In this document: positions 1-5,723 of the stretch, in pieces
How positions within the stretch are numbered: position 1 is the stretch's first letter
Layout: the number at the start of each line of letters is the position of its first letter
Origin: Candidatus Schekmanbacteria bacterium
GTDB lineage: Bacteria > CSSED10-310 > JACPHN01
DNA length: 18,037 nt
Direction: 5' to 3'
Assembly (NCBI GenBank): GCA_016188575.1
Contig: JACPHN010000136.1
Coordinates: 1-18,037 of the forward strand
Made by a program: the position numbers and the translations under genes
The notes under the pieces: generated by a model
Seen by the model: the letters and a program-made list of their open reading frames with translations, nothing else
Databases searched by the model: none
What the model was told of the DNA's origin: nothing

Positions 1-96
1 GCCGCCGACGGGAACCTGCGCCTCGACCCGGCCTGCCCGCCGGCGCAACCACTTTACCAGCAGCTCGCGCTGGTGCTCGTCCCACTCGAATGCCAT
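1..96 (-). CDS. Rpn-like nuclease-family gene, 5' part only (array copy 0)
   Basis: Only the first 32 codons are in the window; the gene continues past the left edge. The encoded start (MAFEWDEHQRELLVKWLRRR...) is identical to the start of the full copy at 207-1025, and the DNA from position 1 to about 139 repeats positions 930 to about 1069. The start is the ATG at 96-94, with the same GGAGAGG ribosome binding site four bases upstream as in the full copy. What the protein does is only inferable from that copy. Whether this copy is complete or broken cannot be seen here. Confidence 0.75.
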   Translation of the reverse strand, partial: MAFEWDEHQRELLVKWLRRRAGRVEAQVPVGG

Positions 97-206
97 TTTC
101 CTCTCCGTTGGTGATGGGGGACGTATTCGAGACGACAAGCAGGGCTGTTCGTCCAGGGTTCTGGCGAAGCTCCCAAAGAGAGCGACCGGCCAGCTCTAGC
201 TTGACA

Positions 207-1025
207 TTATTCGGTGCGAGCCGCGCCATTGCCGCGGCGTCGCATGATCTCCGCCGCCTGCTCGAGGATCCACTCCGGCCCGAGCGCCTGGCACAGCCGA
301 TCGCGCCCGATCTCGGCGATCACGCGATCGAGGCCGACTTCCTCGATCACGCGATCCAGGCCGACTTCCTCGATCACGCGGGCCAGCCCGAGATCCTCGA
401 TGGCGCTCTTGATATCGATTGCTTTCCGTACCATTTCGATCTCCTTCTCGCTGGCGACCTCGCGAAGCGCTTCCCTGCGGTACATGTAGAGCGGCATGAG
501 GTACCGGGTCAATTGCTGATTCAGCACGACGCGGACCAGCTCCTTGACGCGGTTGTGACTGGCGTAATGCAGGATGATCGGCAGATTCGGCTCCCGCAGC
601 GGGAGCTCGTCCGCAAGCACGAGGAAGATCGCCGGACGGCAGCCGAGGCGGAGGATCCCGGCGCGGACCAGCGTGGGCTTCTGCGGCCAGTCGCGGACCT
701 CACGCGTGACTTTCGCGGCGATGACGACGCCCGCTGCCTTGCTCTCGAAGCACCTCCCACCCCACCGGCTCTCCAGGCCCAGGCACAGCTTGCCCAGGAA
801 GCGCAGCAGGTCGCGGATGCCGAATGAATCCGCGGGCGCCTTGTTCTCGATCGCGCTCCAGTCGGGCAGGAAGTCGAAGAAGCCCGACCGCAGCGGATGC
901 TCGACCAGAGCGTCGAGAAACATCGTCGCGCCGCCGACGGGAACCTGCGCCTCGACCCGGCCTGCCCGCCGGCGCAACCACTTTACCAGCAGCTCGCGCT
1001 GGTGCTCGTCCCACTCGAATGCCAT
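207..1025 (-). CDS. Rpn-like / PD-(D/E)XK-like protein, full array copy
   Basis: A 272-aa protein of no certain function. Residues 51-62 read DFLPDWSAIENK, which fits the D...ExK core of PD-(D/E)XK nucleases (D55, E60, K62). The family look resembles Rpn/YhgA-type recombination-promoting nucleases: an N-terminal nuclease-like half, then a charged helical half with short repeats. Residues 214-241 repeat a nine-residue unit (VIEEVGLDR), encoded by 27-bp direct repeats. The start is set at the ATG at 1025, because GGAGAGG lies four bases upstream and copy 0 shares the same start; an in-frame ATG 14 codons earlier has no such support. Neighbours are a partial copy on each side, so this is the middle of a tandem array. 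Nuclease activity is inference; the family call is moderate, the gene itself is clear. Confidence 0.8.
   Translation of the reverse strand: MAFEWDEHQRELLVKWLRRRAGRVEAQVPVGGATMFLDALVEHPLRSGFFDFLPDWSAIENKAPADSFGIRDLLRFLGKLCLGLESRWGGRCFESKAAGVVIAAKVTREVRDWPQKPTLVRAGILRLGCRPAIFLVLADELPLREPNLPIILHYASHNRVKELVRVVLNQQLTRYLMPLYMYRREALREVASEKEIEMVRKAIDIKSAIEDLGLARVIEEVGLDRVIEEVGLDRVIAEIGRDRLCQALGPEWILEQAAEIMRRRGNGAARTE
317..370 (-). repeat. Two 27-bp direct repeats inside the Rpn-like gene
   Basis: Positions 317-343 and 344-370 are near-identical 27-mers (one base differs), and a third partial unit follows from 371. Each encodes nine residues of the type RVIEEVGLD. The corresponding part of the truncated copy (about 1247-1273) has one fewer unit, so the array differs by exactly one repeat between paralogues. 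Confidence 0.85.
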
Positions 1026-1028
1026 TTT

Positions 1029-1035
1029 CCTCTCC
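1029..1035 (-). promoter_or_regulatory. Ribosome binding site fixing the start of the array genes
   Basis: On the minus strand GGAGAGG is followed by three A and then the ATG at 1025. The same site sits in front of the partial copy at 100-106. It decides the start between ATG 1025 and the upstream in-frame ATG at 1067. Confidence 0.7.
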
Positions 1036-1136
1036 GTTGGTGATGGGGGACGTATTCGAGACGACAAGCATCGCGCGCCTTGCCGATGGCAAGCCGCCCC
1101 TGCGAATAGCGCGGCACGGCAAGCTCTAGCTTGACA

Positions 1137-1451
1137 TTATTCGGCGCGAGCCGCGCCCTTGCCGCGGCGTCGCATGATCTCCGCCGCCTGCTCGAGGATC
1201 CACTCCGGCCCGAGCGCCTGGCACAGCCGATCGCGCCCGATCTCGGCGATCACGCGATCGAGGCCGACTTCCTGGATCACGCGGGCCAGGCCGAGATCCT
1301 CGATGGCGCCCTTGATATCGATCGTTTTCCGTACCATTTCGATCTCCTTCTCGCTGGCGACCTCGCGAAGCGCTTCCCTGCGGTACATGTAGAGCGGCAT
1401 GAGGTAGCGGGTCAATTGCTGATTCAGCACGACGCGGACCCCGCTCCTCAC
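1137..1451 (-). pseudogene. Truncated Rpn-like copy (C-terminal ~100 aa), coupled to helicase stop
   Basis: Residues 6-104 of this frame match the C-terminal third of the full copy from VRVVLNQQ onward, with one VIEEVGLDR repeat missing and a few substitutions. Homology to the full copy stops at position 1440; the first half, including the nuclease-like D...ExK part, is absent. The remaining open frame can start at GTG 1451, which overlaps the TGA stop of the helicase as GTGA, so translation by coupling is possible and would add MRSG before the conserved part. It is most simply the remnant of a third array member, cut where it joins the helicase locus. Whether the tail peptide is made or has a function cannot be told from sequence. 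Confidence 0.7.
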
Positions 1452-4309
1452 GCACCCACGAACACAGCGCCGACGCGCAGGTAGGGCGCGCTGGCGACCT
1501 GCAGCGTGTCGGCGAGCCAGCGCTCGCGCTGCGCGCGGCGGTGCGCGATATCACGGCGTTTGTGGTCGCCGCGTTCGGCGACGTCGCGCGGCAGCTTGCC
1601 ATTGGGAAGGCGCCGGCGCTCCTCCTCTTCCGCGACGCGCCGCAGCGAGCGTTCCTCCCAGGTGCGAAAGCGGACGTTGTCCTCTTCCAGTCGCGCGGCC
1701 ATCGATGCAATGCGCTGCGCGCCGAGCGCCGCCAGATAGCGCCCGGCGGCGGCGAGCGCAGTCGAGAGGTGGCGCTTGAGCTCGGAGGTCGCGTGGCGCG
1801 AGGCGCCGACATTGGGGATACCGGCGGCAAAGCGGGTCAGCGCCAGGAGATCGGGGAGAGAGATTGCCTCGATACCACCCGAAGGCTCGCACAGGATCGC
1901 GAACCATTCCGCGATCACGGGCTGGCTGCGGCGGTTGGAGAGCAGCGCCTGAAACAGATAGGCCATAGCGCCGGGAATGAGCTCCGGAGCGACGATTACC
2001 GGCGCCTGGTGACGGGCGAACCGGCACATCACCTTGTCGAGCAACCACTGCGCCACGGGATGGGGCTCCCAGAAGAGGTGCTCGGCCGGCCACGTCTTTT
2101 CGTCCCCCTTGGCGAGCCGGCGCGCATCGGCGATCGCGCTCTGCAACCGCTCGCGGTCCGCGGTCAACAGAAACTGCCAGTCCTTGGGGATCGCCTCGCG
2201 CGGCAGCGATCGGCACCGGAGCTGCAGGTCCTCGGGAGCGAGAAAGGCAAGGGACGTCCGGTGCGGGTGAAAGTCGGGGTAGGCGATCGCTGCGTCCGCG
2301 CTCGTAATCTCGTCAAAGGCCGCGCGCGCAAAAGAGATGTCGTCGTCATAAAGCGACAAGGTTTCCCGCAGCCGGTCCGCTCGCGGCTCCGGCACCGCGC
2401 CGCCGGCCATCAGCAGGTCCAGGAAATCCTGCTCCCTCGGCGCGTCCGGAATGATGCGCTCGGGGTCGATGCCGGCCGAGAGCGCTCCCTGAATGTATTC
2501 GCTTTCGGCGGCGGCGTCATACAGGCCGAGCAGCGCGCCTTCGTCGCCGATGTTGGTGTGCGCCACCTTCTCCTTTTCCACCAGGATCTCCAGAATGCGG
2601 AGGTCGGCCTTGATCTGCGGATCCGCCGAGGTCGTCAGGAGGTAGTAGATGCACGGTGGATTAAGCTGGCCGAAGCGGTCGATGCGGCCGTTGCGCTGGG
2701 CGATCGTGATGATCGAATGCGGGATGTCGAAGTGGATGACGTGGTGGCAGTAGTAGTGGAGGTTGACGCCTTCGGACGCCACGTCGGTCGCCAGCAGCAC
2801 GCGCACAGGCGCGTCCGCCTTGCCGAAATCGTCGACGACCTTCATCTGCTCAGCGTCCGACATTCGCGCCGTAAACACCTGGACAGCGCTGTCATCGAGC
2901 CCAAAGGTGCGCTTGAGAAACGCCTCGAGCAGGGCGATGGTGCGGATGCGCTCGGAAAACACAATGACACGGATCGAATCGGGGTGGCGGGAAAAGCCGA
3001 TGGACCGCAGGAGCACCTCGAAGCTCGCGAGCTTGGCAAAAGACTCCTGCGCGGGCAGAAGGCTGTCGCGCAGCATGTCCAACACGGTGTGGTCGTGCTC
3101 CAGGGCGATGCGGTTCGGCGGACTGCCGTCCAGGGTATCGGAAATCCGCTTCATGCGCGCCTCGACGGTCTCGAGGCAGGCGTGCGGGCTCGACAGAAAC
3201 GCCTTGCGCAGGGTCGTCGCGAAGAGGATGTCGTGCTGGCGCGGACCGCGCCGCCGCTGATCGAGCGTGTGAAAGGTGAGCTTCTGAAGGTGGCGGAGCA
3301 CCTTTTCCTCGGCGGCCGAGGCGGAGGCGTGATGGACCTGAATTTGGCGCTGCCGGAAGTGCTCGCCGACCTCGGCTTCCACGTCCTTCTTGAAGCGGCG
3401 GACGAAGAGGCCCTTGATCTCGTCGCGGGTGTAGCTGGACGGATCGGCGACCGCGGTGGGGTCAAGCATGTTGACGAGATTCGCGAAGCTCTCGGCGCGG
3501 CCGTTGTGGGGGGTCGCTGAGGTCAGGATGAGACTGTCGCAGGTGCTCGCCAGCAGCTCGGCGAGACGGTTGCGCTGGGTATCGGCGTTGGCGACGTGAT
3601 GGCACTCGTCGATGACGATGACGTCCCAGTGGCACTGCTCGAGGTAGGTGCGATAGCGGCCGTCATTTTTGAGCGTATCGATGGAAATAATGGCGCGGCC
3701 GAAGTAGTAGAACGGGTTCTTGTTGCTGGGGATCTTGCCGCGGACGCGCTGCAGGCCCTCGGTGTCAAGGCGCACGAGGGGAATCGTGAACCTCGTCCAC
3801 AATTCCTGCTGAAGCTGTGCGAGCAACGAGCTGAGGGCGACCACGAGAATGCGGTCGCCGCGACCGCGCTTGATCAGCTCGGTAAGCAGGATACCTACCG
3901 AGAGGGTCTTGCCGAGGCCGACAGTGTCGGCGATGAGAATTCTTGGGCGCAGCGCGGACAGCGCCTCGTAGGCGGGCACGGTCTGAAAGGGCGCGAGACT
4001 CATGGCGGCGCGGTGGCCGAGGTAGATGCCGTCGTCGGTCGGCGGGGTGCGGCGCAGCAGGCTTTCCAGGAAAAGGCGGGAACGGCGGTACTGAGGAGAG
4101 TCGTCGAGAACGAGCTCGGTGTCCTCGGGGCGAAGCTCGGCGATCTCGTCCAGGTCGCTGAGGAAAATGGCCTCATGGTCACGGACAAGCTCCGACAGGC
4201 CGATCACCCGCACCGCACAGGCGCCGTGGCGGGTGGGCAGGCAGGCGCGGACGAGCCATTCCTCGTCGCGGGCGAGGACGCGGCAGCCGGGAGCCAGAGC
4301 AGCGGTCAT
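1448..4309 (-). CDS. SNF2-family DEAD/DEAH-type helicase (HepA/DrmD-like)
   Basis: A 953-aa ATP-dependent DNA or RNA translocase. Superfamily 2 motifs are all visible: Walker A GLGKT (131-135), DECH box (234-237), SAT (264-266), motif V ATDVASEGVNL (507-517) and motif VI QRNGRIDRFGQ (538-548), so both RecA-like lobes are intact. The arrangement is that of bacterial SNF2/RapA-like proteins, including DrmD-type helicases of DISARM defence systems, but no DISARM methylase or drmABC gene is in the window. The region after about residue 600 is a long helical C-terminal part I do not recognise; it ends in a charged helix and then PYLRVGAVFVGA. The start is the ATG at 4309, with GGAG ten bases upstream. 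A 24-codon reading frame ends in an ATGA overlap with this start. A defence role is suggested by family and by the adjoining nuclease-like array, but is not shown. Confidence 0.85.
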   Translation of the reverse strand: MTAALAPGCRVLARDEEWLVRACLPTRHGACAVRVIGLSELVRDHEAIFLSDLDEIAELRPEDTELVLDDSPQYRRSRLFLESLLRRTPPTDDGIYLGHRAAMSLAPFQTVPAYEALSALRPRILIADTVGLGKTLSVGILLTELIKRGRGDRILVVALSSLLAQLQQELWTRFTIPLVRLDTEGLQRVRGKIPSNKNPFYYFGRAIISIDTLKNDGRYRTYLEQCHWDVIVIDECHHVANADTQRNRLAELLASTCDSLILTSATPHNGRAESFANLVNMLDPTAVADPSSYTRDEIKGLFVRRFKKDVEAEVGEHFRQRQIQVHHASASAAEEKVLRHLQKLTFHTLDQRRRGPRQHDILFATTLRKAFLSSPHACLETVEARMKRISDTLDGSPPNRIALEHDHTVLDMLRDSLLPAQESFAKLASFEVLLRSIGFSRHPDSIRVIVFSERIRTIALLEAFLKRTFGLDDSAVQVFTARMSDAEQMKVVDDFGKADAPVRVLLATDVASEGVNLHYYCHHVIHFDIPHSIITIAQRNGRIDRFGQLNPPCIYYLLTTSADPQIKADLRILEILVEKEKVAHTNIGDEGALLGLYDAAAESEYIQGALSAGIDPERIIPDAPREQDFLDLLMAGGAVPEPRADRLRETLSLYDDDISFARAAFDEITSADAAIAYPDFHPHRTSLAFLAPEDLQLRCRSLPREAIPKDWQFLLTADRERLQSAIADARRLAKGDEKTWPAEHLFWEPHPVAQWLLDKVMCRFARHQAPVIVAPELIPGAMAYLFQALLSNRRSQPVIAEWFAILCEPSGGIEAISLPDLLALTRFAAGIPNVGASRHATSELKRHLSTALAAAGRYLAALGAQRIASMAARLEEDNVRFRTWEERSLRRVAEEEERRRLPNGKLPRDVAERGDHKRRDIAHRRAQRERWLADTLQVASAPYLRVGAVFVGA

Positions 4310-4380
4310 GGACGTGACTCCGGCGCGGCGGGGGAGCGGCGGGCGAGCTGGCGGGACGACAGAATCGACATTTGTTTCAT
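4306..4380 (-). CDS. Possible 24-aa leader peptide overlapping helicase start
   Basis: A short reading frame begins MKQMSILSSRQLARRS and ends with a TGA that overlaps the helicase ATG as ATGA. Such an overlap would allow translational coupling. There is no convincing ribosome binding site before it, and a frame of this size can arise by chance in GC-rich DNA, so it is offered only as a candidate. Confidence 0.25.
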   Translation of the reverse strand: MKQMSILSSRQLARRSPAAPESRP

Positions 4381-4527
4381 GGGTGGTGGCCTTCAGAAAG
4401 CGCGACGCGCCGGTGGCGGCAGCGGGCGAGCGATGCGCCCTGATGGTTGCGCAGCGTAGCGCGGAGGCAGTGGCGGCGTCGACGGCGGCGGCTTGTGAGT
4501 TGGCGGGCGTGGTGGTAGGAAATCGTC

Positions 4528-4533
4528 AGGAGG
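4528..4533 (+). promoter_or_regulatory. Consensus ribosome binding site of the coiled-coil gene
   Basis: AGGAGG lies seven bases before the ATG at 4541. The rest of the 231-bp divergent gap (4310-4540) shows no clear promoter for either gene. Confidence 0.8.
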
Positions 4534-4540
4534 TCTTGCC

Positions 4541-4969
4541 ATGGCGGGTCGTGGAGTCGCCGCGCTGGAACATACGCTGAAGCTGCCGCATGAGGCGGCC
4601 AGGCAGCTCGCCGAGGAGCTCTACGCTGATTTTGCGGAGCGCTTCCGCGAGGAGGGAATCATTCGCGCGGCGATCGGTGCCGCGACGGCGGCCGCCGAAA
4701 AGGCGATCGAGCTGTCCCCGACAGTCCAGAGAATCGAGAGGCGGCTCGATGGCATCGACACCCGGCTCGATGGCATCGACACCCGGCTCGACGGCATCGA
4801 TACCCGGCTCGACGGCATCGATACCCGGCTCGATGGCATCGACACCCGCTTGGGGACGGTGGAGACCGACGTCCACTACCTCGTCCAGGCACGCCACGTG
4901 GACCGCACGAATATCGAGACGCTGCTCACGCACTTCGGGCTCCCTGTCAAGCGTGATGACCGCGAATAG
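4541..4969 (+). CDS. Small coiled-coil protein with RLDGIDT heptad repeats
   Basis: A 142-aa soluble protein of unknown function. Residues 1-65 are helical and charged (AEELYADFAERFREEG). Residues 68-102 are five exact RLDGIDT heptads followed by a sixth, altered one (RLGTVET). L and I recur every seven residues, as expected of a parallel coiled coil. The tail (VDRTNIETLLTHFGLPVKR) is helical. There is no signal peptide or membrane segment. It is transcribed divergently from the helicase and stands alone. Similar heptad rods occur in small hypothetical proteins and in DUF1640-like coiled coils, but I cannot assign it to a family. The start is supported by AGGAGG at 4528-4533. Confidence 0.8.
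   Translation: MAGRGVAALEHTLKLPHEAARQLAEELYADFAERFREEGIIRAAIGAATAAAEKAIELSPTVQRIERRLDGIDTRLDGIDTRLDGIDTRLDGIDTRLDGIDTRLGTVETDVHYLVQARHVDRTNIETLLTHFGLPVKRDDRE
4742..4846 (+). repeat. Five tandem 21-bp repeats encoding RLDGIDT
   Basis: Units run 4742-4762, 4763-4783, 4784-4804, 4805-4825 and 4826-4846. All encode the same heptad. Units 1, 2 and 5 use GAT GGC ATC GAC, whereas units 3 and 4 use GAC GGC ATC GAT, so two sequence types alternate in blocks. That is typical of expansion by slippage or unequal exchange. Confidence 0.95.
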
Positions 4970-5041
4970 GCGTCCTCGCCGCGAATGTGGCCCGGCAGCA
5001 CGCCGGCAGCAGGAGGGCGGCGAACGGTGACGCCGGGCGCC

Positions 5042-5231
5042 GCATCGGGCGATCCCAATCTCTCTGGCGAACGCCTGTGCCGCCCGCTGCGCGAGCTCGT
5101 CCCGGGCGTCTTGGAGTCGGCGGCGGTTGGTGGTCGTGGAAGCGAAGGCGGTGACCCGAATCGAACCCGTGCACGAGGTCCAGCTGCTGTCCTATCTCAA
5201 GCTGTCGAGCGCGAAAATCGGCCTCATCATC
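5042..5231 (+). pseudogene. GxxExxY-family gene relic
   Basis: From 5130 to 5231 the plus strand reads VVVEAKAVTRIEPVHEVQLLSYLKLSSAKIGLII, the well-known C-terminal core of GxxExxY proteins (ExK of the PD-(D/E)XK fold, then HEVQLLSYLKL and GLLI). About 30 bp earlier, in another frame (5090-5122), RELVPGVLESA resembles the LGPGLLESAY motif that should lie some 60-70 residues before. The middle of the gene is therefore deleted, a frameshift separates the two pieces, and no start codon fits. After GLII the sequence runs directly into the inverted repeat at 5226. The C-terminal piece is a confident match from memory of the family; the N-terminal piece is weaker. Confidence 0.7.
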
Positions 5232-5264
5232 CCTTCGTCAGCCGGTCCGAAACCCCGCCCTTCA
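5226..5264 (+). repeat. Left arm of 39-bp inverted repeat
   Basis: Matches the reverse complement of 5593-5631 at 36 of 39 positions; the core GCCGGTCCGAAACCCCGCCC is identical in both. Confidence 0.85.
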
Positions 5265-5367
5265 GGGCGGAATCGCCGCGGAACCCCGGCCTGAAGGCCG
5301 GGGTTTCAGCGGTGGTTTGGGCGGGGTCCAAACCCCGCCCAAACATGTCGCCGGCCTAAAGGCCGGC
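5255..5367. repeat. Cluster of four GC-rich hairpins with 4-nt loops (REP-like)
   Basis: Four perfect stems follow one another: 5255-5260 with 5265-5270 (loop TTCA), 5282-5291 with 5296-5305 (loop TGAA), 5316-5327 with 5332-5343 (12-bp stem, loop CCAA), and 5350-5356 with 5361-5367 (loop TAAA). All have the same style, a CCCC/GGCC stem and a four-base loop. This is what repetitive extragenic palindromes look like. None is followed by a T run, so they are poor intrinsic terminators. Confidence 0.75.
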
Positions 5368-5592
5368 CCTCGGGCTGGACGAATCGACGGAGGTATCTCC
5401 GCGGCCTCGGCGAGCTCCGCGGTGTTCTCGACTGCCCAACCCTGAGGTGTTCAGGTTGTTGTGAACAGCGTCCTTACGTCAGGCTGCATGGTGACGCTAT
5501 CGATTTTCTCCCCTATGCCCCGGAGAGATCGCTCATGGACAGGGGAAATCGCGGCAGGATCTCGTTCGCGGCCAACAATGTCACTCATGCGT

Positions 5593-5631
5593 TGAGGGGC
5601 GGGGTTTCGGACCGGCAGACGAATGGATGAT
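5593..5631 (-). repeat. Right arm of 39-bp inverted repeat
   Basis: Inverted partner of 5226-5264. It lies just upstream of the predicted promoter of the signalling operon. Confidence 0.85.
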
Positions 5632-5639
5632 CGCTCCCC

Positions 5640-5668
5640 TTGCCGCACGGCCGGCCCGCGCGTAGACT
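5640..5668 (+). promoter_or_regulatory. Predicted sigma70 promoter of the GGDEF-EAL gene
   Basis: TTGCCG (5640-5645) and TAGACT (5663-5668) are separated by 17 bp. Each matches the consensus at four of six positions. Transcription would begin near 5675, leaving a leader of about 50 bases before the ATG at 5724. Confidence 0.5.
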
Positions 5669-5710
5669 GTTTTTCATCCCGTCCCATCAACTCTGCGCCG
5701 CCACTGCCCT

Positions 5711-5715
5711 GGAGG
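5711..5715 (+). promoter_or_regulatory. Ribosome binding site fixing the GGDEF-EAL start
   Basis: GGAGG with eight bases to the ATG at 5724. It favours this start over the in-frame ATG at 5640. Confidence 0.75.
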
Positions 5716-5723
5716 CTCGCCCC

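Larger units (their letters stand above)
5226..5631. mobile_element. Possible MITE-like element bounded by 39-bp inverted repeats
   Basis: Positions 5226-5264 and 5593-5631 are inverted copies of one another over 39 bp with three mismatches. They enclose about 328 bp. The left end carries a cluster of hairpins; the interior from about 5371 to 5592 has no gene I can support. A 79-aa minus-strand frame (5451-5690) crosses the right arm and has no recognisable domain. No target-site duplication is obvious outside the arms. The left arm begins inside the GxxExxY relic, and the right arm ends nine bases before the predicted -35 box of the GGDEF-EAL gene. A pair of inverted REP-like units is the other reading. 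Confidence 0.45.

Noticed and set aside
1541-3520. Long plus-strand open frame opposite the helicase
   Set aside because: It is antisense to a gene with all helicase motifs, is rich in Arg, Gly and Val with no domain, and is a GC-rich shadow.
1448-4309. Complete DISARM system
   Set aside because: Only a DrmD-like helicase is present; no methylase and no drmA, drmB or drmC gene is visible in the window.
4742-4846. Five 21-bp repeats as a CRISPR array
   Set aside because: The repeats are contiguous with no spacers and encode a protein heptad in frame.
5148-5172. tRNA-like T-arm (minus strand GGGTTCGATTCGGG)
   Set aside because: The rest of a cloverleaf is missing, and the plus strand is explained by codons for TRIEPVHE of the GxxExxY relic.
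5451-5690. 79-aa minus-strand gene in the gap
   Set aside because: It crosses the inverted-repeat arm, has no ribosome binding site or domain I recognise, and runs into the promoter of the opposite gene.
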